Below are positions 27,292-36,344 of a DNA stretch of 64,000 nucleotides, one piece after another. Position 1 is the first letter of the stretch; every line of letters begins with the position of its first letter. The stretch is taken from the NCBI GenBank assembly GCA_024685975.1, contig JAIBDZ010000005.1, forward strand, positions 1-64,000. The letters are read 5' to 3'. The DNA comes from Piscirickettsiaceae bacterium. GTDB taxonomy: Bacteria; Pseudomonadota; Gammaproteobacteria; Nitrosococcales; Methylophagaceae. A program made the translations under genes and the position numbers. The notes under the pieces are model-generated. The model ran no database searches. It was not told the origin of the DNA and worked only from the letters and a program-made list of their open reading frames with translations.

Positions 27292-28197
27292 TTAAGGTAA
27301 AACCGTTGTCATTGTTGACCAATCTAACTCCGGGTGAATCAGCTGAGCTAATTGAATCAGTAATAAACCAATTCTCGGCCCAGGTATCGTTGCATAATCC
27401 GCCTCAATCAAATGTACACGCTGAGTTTGTACAGCCTTAAGACCATAGAGCTGTTGCCATTGTTGTTGTATTTGTGCCAAATCAGCGGCGTGATCGTTGG
27501 CTTCGGGGAAAATATCAATAATGATATCGGGATTTAAGGCTAATAATCCCTCAAGAGACAATTGCGGCACCACAGGTGTGTCATGTTGAAAAGCATTACG
27601 CGCGCCGGCAATCAATAACAAATCATGATAAAAATCATGCCGCCCAGCAATGAAGATGGAGCTGAGCTCTGTGTCTGGGTGGGATAAACTAATGACAACA
27701 CGAGGAGCTAGGGCTGACTTTACTTGTTGTTGTACATAATGAATTTGGCTTGATAGTGTCGATAATAGTTGAGCTGCAGCCGCATGATGTCCTGTTGCAT
27801 GAGCAATTGATTGGATACTCTTTTTGATGTCATGCAAGCGACGGTTTGCAACGGTCAACGTCGTGATATTGACGGCGGCTAATCGTTGAGCGATGTGATA
27901 TTGGGAGGGTAACAAAATCACTAAATCAGGTTGCAAGCTGATAATACGCTCAAGATTCGGTTGAGATAAGCCGCCGACTTTAGGCAGTTGTGTTGCAGCA
28001 AGGGGGTAATCACAATAATCACTAACCGCAATCACACTTTCTCCAGCACCCAAAGCAAATAGAATTTCGGTGCTATGGGGAGATAAACTAATGATGCGAG
28101 TAGGCGTATTCGCTTTTGGCCAGAGCGTTGTTGCGCTAATTGTATAAGGCAATGCCATCATAAAAAATAAGAGGCATAAAAGCCATTGCCGAGGCAT
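27292..28197 (-). CDS. btuF: BtuF-like periplasmic cobalamin-binding protein
   Basis: The 301-residue product has a signal peptide (1-22, AT-ISA-T) and two Rossmann-like lobes joined by a long helix, the class III substrate-binding fold. Motifs RIISLSPHSTEILFALGAG, DYCDYPLAATQLPKVGG and PDLVILLPS match BtuF and related haem or siderophore binders. The tyrosine- and aspartate-containing DYCDYP segment is typical of vitamin B12 binders. No btuC or btuD is next to it and no cobalamin riboswitch was seen. It diverges from hpt. Confidence 0.82.
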   Translation of the reverse strand: MPRQWLLCLLFFMMALPYTISATTLWPKANTPTRIISLSPHSTEILFALGAGESVIAVSDYCDYPLAATQLPKVGGLSQPNLERIISLQPDLVILLPSQYHIAQRLAAVNITTLTVANRRLHDIKKSIQSIAHATGHHAAAAQLLSTLSSQIHYVQQQVKSALAPRVVISLSHPDTELSSIFIAGRHDFYHDLLLIAGARNAFQHDTPVVPQLSLEGLLALNPDIIIDIFPEANDHAADLAQIQQQWQQLYGLKAVQTQRVHLIEADYATIPGPRIGLLLIQLAQLIHPELDWSTMTTVLP

Positions 28198-28269
28198 AAC
28201 GTCGCTCCTGACGATGAAAAGCAGTATTATAAGCTGAATACTATTTTACTTATGACCTAAAGCCTATTT

Positions 28270-28812
28270 ATGACTTCATCACCAGTAATCACACACCATG
28301 ACCTTGCACAAGCTGAATGTTTATATGATTTAGCGGATATTGAACAGGCTATTGATGCTATGGCACAGCAACTCAATGACGTATACCACAGCAATACACC
28401 GATATTACTCTGTGTCATGAATGGCGCATTAGTGACAATGGGGCAACTGTTACCGAAGCTGAATTTTGCTTTAGAAGTGGATTATATTCATGCTAGTCGC
28501 TATGGTGACGAGACCGTTGGCGGCAAAATAAAATGGTGGCATCAACCAGAAACTGATCTGAAAAATCGCGATATTATTTTAATAGAAGATATCGTTGACC
28601 GCGGTGATACGCTATCAGCGTTACGTGATTATTGTCTGCAACAACAAGCCAAATCAGTGAGTTGCGCGACCTTAGTGAATAAAAGCAATGTTGATAAAGT
28701 TTGTACCCCCGCTGAGTTTGTTGGATTAGACATTCCAAATAAATTTGTGTTTGGTTTTGGTATGGATTATCAAGGCCTTGGCCGTAACTTACCTGGGATT
28801 TATGCTTTATGA
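28270..28812 (+). CDS. hpt: Hypoxanthine-guanine phosphoribosyltransferase
   Basis: Hpt makes IMP (and GMP) from hypoxanthine or guanine plus PRPP. The 180-residue protein has the PRPP-binding loop LIEDIVDRGDTLS at 104-116, HASRYGDETVGG in the flexible catalytic loop, and a C-terminal VGLDIPNKFVFGFGMDY with the base-stacking aromatic. It overlaps the next gene by 4 bp (ATGA). The partner makes hypoxanthine from methylthioinosine, so the two would work in sequence. Confidence 0.92.
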   Translation: MTSSPVITHHDLAQAECLYDLADIEQAIDAMAQQLNDVYHSNTPILLCVMNGALVTMGQLLPKLNFALEVDYIHASRYGDETVGGKIKWWHQPETDLKNRDIILIEDIVDRGDTLSALRDYCLQQQAKSVSCATLVNKSNVDKVCTPAEFVGLDIPNKFVFGFGMDYQGLGRNLPGIYAL

Positions 28813-29555
28813 CTCAGCTCGCGATCATCGGCGGAACGGCAGTCTCAGATTTGCCAGAATGGCCAACGATTGCAAGGCATCAGGTGACAACGCCATTTGG
28901 GCAACCTTCTGCCGATATTATTGAAAAAACAACAACGGCAGGGTCAGTATTTTTTCTGGCCCGACATGGAAACAAACATACCATCGCACCGCATCAGATT
29001 AACTATCGAGCAAATCTTTGGGCGTTACAATCATTAGGCATTAATAAGGTCATTGCGATTGCGGCAGTTGGCGGGATTGCACAAGGGTTAGAGCCAGGTT
29101 CATTAGTTTGTCCTGATCAGTTAATCGATTATAGTTCGGGCCGAGAGCAGACGTTTTTTGAATCAAACTTTTCAGCTCAATGCCATATCGATTTTACCTA
29201 TCCCTATAATGAAACGTTAAGACAACAATTATTACTAGGGAATGAAGCCATCGTTGATGGTGGGGTTTATGGAGTGACACAAGGACCGCGTCTTGAAACG
29301 GCAGCGGAAATAAAACGCTTAGCCCAAGATGGTTGTACGATTGTGGGCATGACAGGGATGCCTGAAGCTGCTTTAGCCAGAGAGCTAGAAATGGATTATG
29401 CCTGTTTAGCGTTAGTGGTGAACTGGGCGGCAGGTCTATCTGGTGAGTTGATAGAGATGGCTGAAATAGAGCAAGTATTGCTGTCAGGTAATGACATAAT
29501 AAAACGCCATTTAAACGATGTTATCGAACGTATTTTAACGCTTAAAGAGGCGTAA
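28809..29555 (+). CDS. S-methyl-5'-thioinosine phosphorylase
   Basis: This 248-residue MTA/purine phosphorylase family protein shows the phosphate-binding IIGGTAVSDL, RHG, PHQINYRANLWAL, the sugar-binding GVYGVTQGPRLETAAEI and GMTGMPEAALARELEMDYACL. Pseudomonas and relatives use a methylthioinosine-preferring form, with a hypoxanthine phosphoribosyltransferase nearby. The overlapping hpt makes that reading more likely than methylthioadenosine phosphorylase. It salvages purine and methylthioribose-1-phosphate from polyamine or quorum-signal synthesis. It converges with csiV, the two stops overlapping by 14 bp. Confidence 0.86.
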   Translation: MTQLAIIGGTAVSDLPEWPTIARHQVTTPFGQPSADIIEKTTTAGSVFFLARHGNKHTIAPHQINYRANLWALQSLGINKVIAIAAVGGIAQGLEPGSLVCPDQLIDYSSGREQTFFESNFSAQCHIDFTYPYNETLRQQLLLGNEAIVDGGVYGVTQGPRLETAAEIKRLAQDGCTIVGMTGMPEAALARELEMDYACLALVVNWAAGLSGELIEMAEIEQVLLSGNDIIKRHLNDVIERILTLKEA

Positions 29556-30084
29556 TCTTTAATAACGCGCCCATTTTAGGGTGATCAAAATAATGGGTCT
29601 TTTTACTGCGAATACGTTGTGCTTGTTGCAAATAAGGCTGGCCTTCTAAGGACAGTTGTTGCAGCTGAATATCTAATGTGGCGTATAAATAAGTGCCTTT
29701 ATGCAAACGCACTCGACCATTGATGAATTGATTACTTATATTGACAGATTGTGCATTCGATTTTGTTTGAATTGGTTGCTGCCAAGCTTGATGGGATAAT
29801 ACGCGATAAGCTCCAGCATTTTTTAAGCGAGTCGCTTCACCATTAAGGCTACTGACAGAAGCTGGTCGCATTGCATCGTTGCTACTATTAGGTGTCAATG
29901 AAGCTGGAGGTACAATACGTTCCGGTGCAACTTCATCACTGACAGCATGTAGTTGTTCAAAAACGACTATTTCAACGTGATACCACTGAGCGGCATAGGC
30001 CATAGGACTCTGTGCGAATAAAAGCCAAAATAAGGCCAAAAGGTAGCCAATAGGAATAGTGCGATTTGAATGAAATAAGATCAT
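29542..30084 (-). CDS. csiV: CsiV-family exported protein
   Basis: The 180-residue product starts with a signal peptide (to about residue 32, AYAAQW). The characteristic AQWYHVEIVVFEQ opening of the CsiV family follows, then a low-complexity Ser/Asn/Pro stretch and a beta-rich C terminus (GRVRLHKGTYLYATLDIQL). CsiV of Shewanella binds peptidoglycan and is needed for D-amino-acid sensitivity. The general role here is inferred. Its 3' end overlaps the phosphorylase gene by 14 bp in the opposite direction. Confidence 0.75.
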   Translation of the reverse strand: MILFHSNRTIPIGYLLALFWLLFAQSPMAYAAQWYHVEIVVFEQLHAVSDEVAPERIVPPASLTPNSSNDAMRPASVSSLNGEATRLKNAGAYRVLSHQAWQQPIQTKSNAQSVNISNQFINGRVRLHKGTYLYATLDIQLQQLSLEGQPYLQQAQRIRSKKTHYFDHPKMGALLKITPL

Positions 30085-30194
30085 AGTGATTATTGTGCTA
30101 TTACCAGTCAGAAATGTCCAAGGCTAAATCATAAAAACGTCTTAAATTACTGTTATGATACCGTCAGGATTAAATAGATTAAACAGGTGAAATT

Positions 30195-31118
30195 ATGTTG
30201 GGATTATCAGAGTTTGCCATAGCGATTTTGTTTTTCGTTATTGTTGCTATTTATTTAGGCGTTAAATCGGTACAACAAGGAAGAGAATATACCGTCGAAC
30301 GGTTTGGCCGTTACACTCGAACCTTGCGTCCTGGATTACGATTTATTGTGCCGGTGGTCGATGCGATTGGCGCCAAAATCAATATGATGGAACAGGTCTT
30401 GGACGTGCAATCCCAAGAAATTATTACCAAAGATAATGCCATGGTAAGAGTCGATGGCGTGGTCTTCTTTCAAGTGGTTGAAGCGGCGAAAGCAGCTTAT
30501 GAAGTGAATAATCTCAATAATGCGATTTTGAACCTCACCATGACTAATATCCGGACTGTCATGGGGTCGATGGATTTAGATGAATTATTATCTAAACGGG
30601 ATGAGATTAACGCCAGATTGCTCAATGTCGTAGATGAGGCGACAACCCCATGGGGCGTCAAAGTCACCCGAATTGAAATTAAAGATATTGCACCGCCTGC
30701 AGATTTAGTTGAAGCCATGGGGCGTCAAATGAAAGCCGAGCGGGAAAAAAGGGCTTCGATCTTAGAAGCAGAAGGGGAAAGACAATCTGAAATTCTAAGA
30801 GCCGATGGTGAAAAACAAGCGGCAGTGCTGGAAGCTGAAGGTCGAAAAGAAGCAGCCTATCGTGATGCAGAAGCGCGAGAAAGATTAGCTGAGGCAGAAG
30901 GTAAAGCGACCACGATGGTGTCAGAAGCTATCGCAACGGGTAACATTCAAGCCATTAACTATTTTGTCGCTCAAAAATATGTCGAAGCATTGAAAGACAT
31001 GGCATCAGCTGACAATCATAAAGTGATCTTTATGCCATTAGAAGCCAGTCAATTAATGGGGTCATTAGGTGGCATTGCCGAATTAGCCAAAGACGCCTTT
31101 AAAGACAAGGATGTATAA
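30195..31118 (+). CDS. qmcA: SPFH/stomatin-family membrane protein
   Basis: The 307-residue protein has an N-terminal membrane anchor (residues 5-24). An SPFH/band-7 domain follows ([20 protein letters not shown], then [11 protein letters not shown]), ending in a helical coiled-coil with repeated Glu/Ala heptads ([20 protein letters not shown], 190-230). Such proteins form large cages on the inner membrane and associate with FtsH-type proteases. The gene runs into an NfeD partner, as usual for the SPFH-NfeD pair. There is a good ribosome binding site (AGGTGA). Confidence 0.92.
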   Translation: MLGLSEFAIAILFFVIVAIYLGVKSVQQGREYTVERFGRYTRTLRPGLRFIVPVVDAIGAKINMMEQVLDVQSQEIITKDNAMVRVDGVVFFQVVEAAKAAYEVNNLNNAILNLTMTNIRTVMGSMDLDELLSKRDEINARLLNVVDEATTPWGVKVTRIEIKDIAPPADLVEAMGRQMKAEREKRASILEAEGERQSEILRADGEKQAAVLEAEGRKEAAYRDAEARERLAEAEGKATTMVSEAIATGNIQAINYFVAQKYVEALKDMASADNHKVIFMPLEASQLMGSLGGIAELAKDAFKDKDV

Positions 31119-31119
31119 C

Positions 31120-31563
31120 ATGCCGTTGGTATTAGATTATTGGCATTGGTTAATCCTTGGTTTGATTTTAATCACCATTGAAATGCTAGTGCCATCATTT
31201 TTTGCGTTGTTGATTGGCCTTGCCGCCATAGTGACAGGGGGAATGGTGTATTTCTATCCGGCATTATCATGGGAATACCAAACAATTATTTTTGCGGCTC
31301 TATCAATCATTAATGTCGTTGCTTGGCAACGATTTTATTTGCGTAACCCGATAGCAACCGATGATCCCTTATTGAATCGGCGCGGTGAGCAATATATTGG
31401 CAGGGTGATTACGTTACAAGCGCCTATCGAAGATGGCCACGGTAAAATTCGCATTGATGATTCGACATGGAAAGTGTCAGGGAAAGATTGTCCGGCTGGC
31501 ACAAAAGTGAAAATTATTGACTTACATAATGTCATTTTTGATGTCGAGGTCGTTGACGATTGA
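31120..31563 (+). CDS. NfeD-like membrane protein, partner of QmcA
   Basis: The 147-residue product has three hydrophobic segments (about 7-24, 27-44 and 49-65) followed by a soluble OB-fold domain (about 85-147) with the NfeD motif GRVITLQAPIEDGHGKIRIDD. I choose the ATG at 31120, since the AAGGA at 31106-31110 lies nine bases before it. An ATG at 31111 within qmcA is too close to that site. NfeD proteins pair with SPFH proteins in membrane organisation. Confidence 0.85.
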   Translation: MPLVLDYWHWLILGLILITIEMLVPSFFALLIGLAAIVTGGMVYFYPALSWEYQTIIFAALSIINVVAWQRFYLRNPIATDDPLLNRRGEQYIGRVITLQAPIEDGHGKIRIDDSTWKVSGKDCPAGTKVKIIDLHNVIFDVEVVDD

Positions 31564-31570
31564 ACTGAAT

Positions 31571-32734
31571 ATGACGGCTTTTTTTAATACAGGGTTAACA
31601 CAGCAACAGTTTCTGGAGCAATATTGGCAAAAACGTCCTTTGTTAATTAAAGGGGCATTCACTGATGCTGAGGCGATGCTGTCGCCCAATGATTTAGCCG
31701 GTCTTGCTTGTGAGTCAGATATTGAATCTCGCTTAATTATGGAGCAAGCAGACCAATGGTCGGTACGCCATGGACCATTCACAGACGATGATTTTGCTGA
31801 TCTACCGCAAAGTCATTGGACGCTGTTAGTCCAAGATGTGGATAAACATCTTCCTGATATTCAATCAGTATTCATGCCTTTTACGTTTATTCCAAACTGG
31901 CGCCGTGATGATGTGATGATAAGTTATGCGACTGATGGCGGATCAGTTGGGCCGCATACGGATAGTTATGATGTCTTTTTGATGCAGGCACAAGGGACAC
32001 GTCGCTGGCAAATAACAGATGATGCATTGCATGCTCCGAAGTTAATGCCCAATGAAGACTTACAAATTTTAGCGGACTTTTCGTCTCAGCAAGAGTGGGT
32101 TTTGGGGCCAGGTGATATTTTATACCTGCCACCTCATTTTGGGCATCACGGCGTCGCTGTAGGGGAGTGTATGACGTTCTCAATTGGTTTTAGAGCGCCA
32201 AAACAACATGATATGTTGGATGCCATCATGGCCTCAATGAGCGAAAAAAGCCTAGGACAACAACATTATCATGATGCCGAATTATCAATAAATGATAATG
32301 AATACGAAATTGATTCACAGGCTATTAACCGGTTTAAACAACAACTCCATGAAGCCATAGAAAGTGCAGATCCCATCATTATTGAAGCGATGGGAAAATT
32401 AGTGACTGACACTAAGCCGACATTAGAACAGAACGCTTTTGACTTTATCGATGCGCCTGTGACGATTGATGATATCAACACACGATTTGAGCAAAATCAA
32501 TGTTTACATCGAAACCCTTATTATCGTTTGGCTTGGGCTGTAGATGAGCAAGAAATCTGCTTTTTTATGGCGGGGGAATGTTATCGTTTTCATGCTAACG
32601 ATCGTGATGTTCTGATGTTATTAGTCGATAAATCGGTTATACAACATCAAGATTGGCTGCAATTGAATGCGGTTAAAGACATTGCAGATATTGTGTGTGA
32701 GCTACTGAATGAGGGTGCTTGGTATTGGCAGTGA
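31571..32734 (+). CDS. roxA: Ribosomal protein uL16 arginine hydroxylase, JmjC cupin
   Basis: RoxA (YcfD) hydroxylates Arg81 of ribosomal protein uL16 using iron and 2-oxoglutarate. The 387-residue protein opens FFNTGLTQQQFLEQYWQKRPLLIKGAF. The cupin domain has the iron site GPHTDSYDVFLMQ (HxD) and LPPHFGHHGVAVG (His), then a dimerisation part and a C-terminal winged-helix-like region. The start at 31571 is chosen because it begins the conserved N terminus, 7 bp after the nfeD stop. An upstream start at 31517 lies inside nfeD. Confidence 0.9.
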   Translation: MTAFFNTGLTQQQFLEQYWQKRPLLIKGAFTDAEAMLSPNDLAGLACESDIESRLIMEQADQWSVRHGPFTDDDFADLPQSHWTLLVQDVDKHLPDIQSVFMPFTFIPNWRRDDVMISYATDGGSVGPHTDSYDVFLMQAQGTRRWQITDDALHAPKLMPNEDLQILADFSSQQEWVLGPGDILYLPPHFGHHGVAVGECMTFSIGFRAPKQHDMLDAIMASMSEKSLGQQHYHDAELSINDNEYEIDSQAINRFKQQLHEAIESADPIIIEAMGKLVTDTKPTLEQNAFDFIDAPVTIDDINTRFEQNQCLHRNPYYRLAWAVDEQEICFFMAGECYRFHANDRDVLMLLVDKSVIQHQDWLQLNAVKDIADIVCELLNEGAWYWQ

Positions 32735-32736
32735 TA

Positions 32737-33087
32737 TTAAGGTGATGATGAACGAATTTGATGAATGAATGAGTCATTTATCTTCAGTATTTTATTTTTA
32801 CCTTTAAATAGTAAGGTGACGGACTGATGATCGATCTTGATGACTTTAGCGCCATTGATTTTATCCCCAATTTTGACCCTTTTACCATTGATCATGGCAA
32901 TCTTTTGATAGGGCGAAATTAAAGTCGTATCCAAGCGCCATTCAACGATAGATTGTGGCGAGACTAAAGGACTGTCTTGTTCAATAATGGGGGCGTGATA
33001 GCCGGGCGGCCGAGTCGGATCTAATAAGGTTTTTGCTTGCGTTGTTAACGGTACAAGCAATAGTAAAATAATCAACCGAGTTACCAT
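32737..33087 (-). CDS. mshK: MSHA biogenesis protein MshK-like
   Basis: The 116-residue product has a signal peptide (1-18) and the DPTRPPGY motif that starts the mature part of MshK/PilP/GspC-like inner-membrane pilus proteins. A small beta domain follows (IAMINGKRVKIGDKINGAKVIKI), like the HR/PDZ-like domain that contacts the secretin. It overlaps mshJ by one base. It is the last gene of a four-gene pilus cluster, so the secretin mshL and downstream genes would have to be elsewhere. Confidence 0.75.
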   Translation of the reverse strand: MVTRLIILLLLVPLTTQAKTLLDPTRPPGYHAPIIEQDSPLVSPQSIVEWRLDTTLISPYQKIAMINGKRVKIGDKINGAKVIKIDHQSVTLLFKGKNKILKINDSFIHQIRSSSP

Positions 33088-33758
33088 TATAAGCCTATCC
33101 AGTGTTTATCTGTACTGACAGTCAGTACACGTAAGGTGATTTCGGCAGTTGGATATTGAACCACTTGATAATGTAAGGTGTTCCAGAATAATTCCCATCC
33201 GGTTTCTTCAATAGCGATTAAGTAATCGTAAAGTTGTTGATAGTTACCACTTAACTTAATTGTCACAGCGTGTTCATAGAGCAGCGTTTGATTTTGGCTA
33301 TCGGTTTGTTTGTTGTCCACGGTTAAAGTGATATCTTTCACGGGTTCATTATTGATGGAGATAACCTTTAAACCATCCGTTTTAGATAATAAATTACGCA
33401 ATAAATCGGTGATTTGTGTGGGCGGGACTAAACGGTTGAGTTTATTTTCGATTTGGATCTGTTTGGCTTGTAATGTCAATTCAGCTTGCTCAATAGCATT
33501 TTTATCCGCGATGTAACGTTGTTTCGCTTGGTTTAAAGCGGTTTCACTATCAAGTAATTGGTCGTCTAATGTGATTAAGTCATCAGCAATATTATCTCGT
33601 TCTAGGCTGATGGTATGAATTTGGGATTGGCGATGGCTTAATATAAATGTGTCACATAAAAAGAAGATAACGGTCAGCAATACAATTTGAACTAAGATAC
33701 GCTCACGTAATGTTAAACCATGCAAATAAGCGGTAGCTTGTTTGAATAAGTCCGTCAT
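33087..33758 (-). CDS. mshJ: MSHA biogenesis protein MshJ (GspM/PilO-like)
   Basis: The 223-residue protein has a single membrane anchor (about 23-42), a long coiled coil (45-110) and a ferredoxin-like periplasmic domain (VKDITLTVDN, LLYEHAVTIKLSGNYQQLYDYLIAIEE), the PilO/GspM architecture. It sits in the inner-membrane alignment complex that links the ATPase and secretin. It overlaps the PilN-like gene by 4 bp. Confidence 0.78.
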   Translation of the reverse strand: MTDLFKQATAYLHGLTLRERILVQIVLLTVIFFLCDTFILSHRQSQIHTISLERDNIADDLITLDDQLLDSETALNQAKQRYIADKNAIEQAELTLQAKQIQIENKLNRLVPPTQITDLLRNLLSKTDGLKVISINNEPVKDITLTVDNKQTDSQNQTLLYEHAVTIKLSGNYQQLYDYLIAIEETGWELFWNTLHYQVVQYPTAEITLRVLTVSTDKHWIGL

Positions 33759-34354
33759 GGCTGCGACTCATCTTGTGTATGCAGTTCAAACTCATATGTT
33801 TCGGTATTGTTGGGGTTTGACATCTGGAATACCGAAAACTGTTGTCCTTTAAAAACAGGTGATTGCGCCAGACTATCAATATATTCTGGAATTAATGCTG
33901 TGCTGTGACTCATCCCTTGGATTGTCATTGATTTCCCACCATGACGCAACGAGAAATTATTGAGCCAAACCTGTTTAATATGGCGTTCGCTTAAACTTTC
34001 TAATGTCGCCGAGAAGCCACTTTGCGGCGTCAAATTATCATTGGCTAAATGGTCAAAAATGGCTTTTTGTTGGGTAAGTTGCTGTTGCAGGCCTGATAGT
34101 TTAGCTTGCATGAGCGGTTGTTCACCATACTGCAAAATATCCTGCTTTAAAGTATTAATATGTTGTTGTTTGTCATTGAGTTGTTGTTGTTCTTGTGCGA
34201 GGAGGTTTCGTTGTTCATTTAGCTCATGGGCTGATGAAAAGTGATACAACAAAACCAGCGCAGTAAAAATGACGGTGACCAATAACATTTGACGGGCATT
34301 ATAAATAATGACTTCAGGTTTAAACTCATCTTGATAAAAGTTAACTTGTTGCAT
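33755..34354 (-). CDS. PilN/MshI2-like pilus biogenesis protein
   Basis: The 199-residue protein starts MQQVNFYQDEFKPE, the PilN signature N terminus that docks into the groove of the PilM-like actin-fold protein. One membrane helix follows (about 22-39), then a coiled coil (40-95) and a small periplasmic domain. The start is the ATG at 34354, which shares a base with the previous stop (TAATG). Upstream frame residues are poor quality. Confidence 0.8.
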   Translation of the reverse strand: MQQVNFYQDEFKPEVIIYNARQMLLVTVIFTALVLLYHFSSAHELNEQRNLLAQEQQQLNDKQQHINTLKQDILQYGEQPLMQAKLSGLQQQLTQQKAIFDHLANDNLTPQSGFSATLESLSERHIKQVWLNNFSLRHGGKSMTIQGMSHSTALIPEYIDSLAQSPVFKGQQFSVFQMSNPNNTETYEFELHTQDESQP

Positions 34355-35295
34355 TATGAGGGGCCTGCCCTTAATGCACCACCAACAGCCATTAGGCAAC
34401 TGTCCGTCATATCGGCACTATGAAGAGTGAGTTCAAGGTCAAGTTGATCAACCTGTTTTGGCGTAATGATCTGGCATTCAATACCAAGCCGTTGCTCAAT
34501 CATATTCTCTAATTGAGGTATCGCACGTGAGTTTGAAATAATAAATAAAGTAGTGACCGGGGATTGGCGAGCATAACTTTCATAATAATCAAAAGTACGT
34601 TGTAATTCGATGGCCAAATTATCAACTACCGATTGGCTCATGAGGTTATCTGGATCGATGGTACTGAGTGTGTCGGTACCAATTGCCGTAGCACGGTTAA
34701 TATAAATATCGCCGTGTTTAAAGACGCTTATTTTGGCACTGTTATCCCATAAGTTTAATAAGCCAACACTAATATCTGGCGTCATGGTTTTTACTTTAGC
34801 AACCAGATTTCTTGCCGCTTGTGCAGCAATATCAATCGAGGCTATCTGACAATGACTTTGATGGAGTAAATCAACCCGTTGTTGAATTAATGATTTACGC
34901 GTGGTGACAACTTGAACATGAGTATCGCTGGTGGGTAATGTGAGGAAGTCTAAGGATAAATCATCAACATCGTAATCAATGAGGTCTTTTACTTGCCAGC
35001 GTAATGCTGAGGCTAAGTCAGACGCATCTACGTTGGGTTTTTCAACTTGAAAAAATTGGTATTCGTCTGGGTTTAAAACAAAGTGGCAGGAGAGGCTATT
35101 GAGTTGATGCGTTTTAGAGAGTTCAGAAAGAACGTGTTCTGAATCAGTGCTATCACAAGGATAAAAATGGGCATGGTCAAGTCGAACTGTTGTCGTTGAG
35201 TGATCAGCGATAGCCAAAGCAATGCCGCGAGAGCTTAATATAATGCCTGCAGCTTTATTACTTTGGCTGAGATTCGCTTTAAACGGTAGTACCAC
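34354..35295 (-). CDS. mshI: MSHA biogenesis protein MshI (PilM-like)
   Basis: The 313-residue protein resembles the actin-fold PilM/MshI/GspL-cytoplasmic family, with GIILSSRGIALAIAD, ALRWQVKDLIDYDVDDLSLDF (the typical PilM segment), VGLLNLWD.SAKISVF and the C-terminal nucleotide pocket. It assembles under the inner membrane with PilN. It is the first gene of the small cluster, and its promoter should lie in the 51-bp gap to infA or upstream of it. Confidence 0.78.
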   Translation of the reverse strand: MVLPFKANLSQSNKAAGIILSSRGIALAIADHSTTTVRLDHAHFYPCDSTDSEHVLSELSKTHQLNSLSCHFVLNPDEYQFFQVEKPNVDASDLASALRWQVKDLIDYDVDDLSLDFLTLPTSDTHVQVVTTRKSLIQQRVDLLHQSHCQIASIDIAAQAARNLVAKVKTMTPDISVGLLNLWDNSAKISVFKHGDIYINRATAIGTDTLSTIDPDNLMSQSVVDNLAIELQRTFDYYESYARQSPVTTLFIISNSRAIPQLENMIEQRLGIECQIITPKQVDQLDLELTLHSADMTDSCLMAVGGALRAGPS

Positions 35296-35346
35296 AAATA
35301 ACCCTTGGTTAGCCTGCCGTTTAGACTTGAGCTTTAATCGATATAG

Positions 35347-35565
35347 TTACCGAGCACGGTAGGTAATTCGACCTTTACTTAAATCATACGGCGTGAGCTG
35401 AACGGTGACGGTATCACCAGTCAGTATCCGAATATAATTTTTTCTCATCTTACCAGAGATATGTGCTGTAACAACGTGACCGTTTTCAAGTTCTACACGA
35501 AAAGTTGTGTTAGGCATAGTATCAATGACGGTGCCTTCAAACTCGATATGTTCTTCTTTTGCCAT
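35347..35565 (-). CDS. infA: Translation initiation factor IF-1
   Basis: The 72-residue S1/OB-fold protein ([19 protein letters not shown], ending KGRITYRAR) matches IF-1 in length and sequence. It binds the A site of the 30S subunit during initiation. In E. coli it is also near aat, and here aat-bpt-infA run in the same direction. Confidence 0.97.
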   Translation of the reverse strand: MAKEEHIEFEGTVIDTMPNTTFRVELENGHVVTAHISGKMRKNYIRILTGDTVTVQLTPYDLSKGRITYRAR

Positions 35566-35633
35566 ATATAATTTAACTATCTTACTGAGATTAAACGACT
35601 AGTGTGCCGTAAAACAACTTATTATACAAGAGT

Positions 35634-36344
35634 TTATTCGATATCTAAACGTTTCCATTCTTGATCGATAAAGCCTTCCAAGCCTGAAAAATTTTGTTTA
35701 TAGGCCATTTTTTGACAATCAGCAATCCAGTAACCCAAGTAAAGATAAGGTAAATCAAATGACTTAGCCATTTCTATTTGTTGCAAAATGGCATAAGTGC
35801 CTAAGCTTTGTTTCTCAAAATCTGGGTCAAAGAAAGTGTAAAAAGCAGATAAAGCATGATCAACTTGATCGGTCACTGCTACGCCAACCAAGCGCCCGCG
35901 CTGGCGAAATTCAACAAAAAGTGTGTCACTCCAATAGCACAGTAAGAAATGGCGATAACTATCGCTACTCGGATTATCCATGCCTGCGCCGGCATGTCTT
36001 GCATTGAGATAGCGCGAGTACAAGGCGAAGTGGTCATGCTGAAAAATAGCTGGTTGGAGGTGTCGGGTAATGCCTTCGTTACGCTTTAAACAACGTCGTT
36101 GAGAACGGTTTGGCTTGAATTGATTCACGTTAATACGAACGGGAATGCACGCCTGACATTCAGGGCAGTGTGGACGATAACTACTATTACCACTTCGCCT
36201 AAATCCCATTTTTATTAATTGACTATAAAGCTCATTCGTCATCGGAATGGTGGGATCGGGGTATAAGTTTTGAGATAACTCTTCAGGTAAGTAGGCACAT
36301 TCATGTGCGTGTACATCTTGATAAAACGAGAGAGAGAGACTCAT
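35634..36344 (-). CDS. bpt: Leucyl-transferase / arginyl-tRNA-protein transferase family (Bpt/Ate)
   Basis: The 236-residue protein transfers an amino acid from tRNA to N-terminal Asp or Glu of proteins (Bpt uses Leu), marking them for ClpS/ClpAP. It shows the family Cys motif CPECQACIPVRI, a mid-protein ATE domain (PSSDSYRHFLLCYWSD) and the GNAT-like AYFDP-type FYTFFDPDFEKQSLGTYAILQQI. The start at 36344 has GGAGG nine bases before it. It overlaps the aat stop by ATGA. Confidence 0.88.
   Translation of the reverse strand: MSLSLSFYQDVHAHECAYLPEELSQNLYPDPTIPMTNELYSQLIKMGFRRSGNSSYRPHCPECQACIPVRINVNQFKPNRSQRRCLKRNEGITRHLQPAIFQHDHFALYSRYLNARHAGAGMDNPSSDSYRHFLLCYWSDTLFVEFRQRGRLVGVAVTDQVDHALSAFYTFFDPDFEKQSLGTYAILQQIEMAKSFDLPYLYLGYWIADCQKMAYKQNFSGLEGFIDQEWKRLDIE

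Noticed and set aside
28198-28269. Cobalamin riboswitch near btuF
   Set aside because: The 72-bp gap is too short and lacks the B12-box. btuF regulation is not visible.
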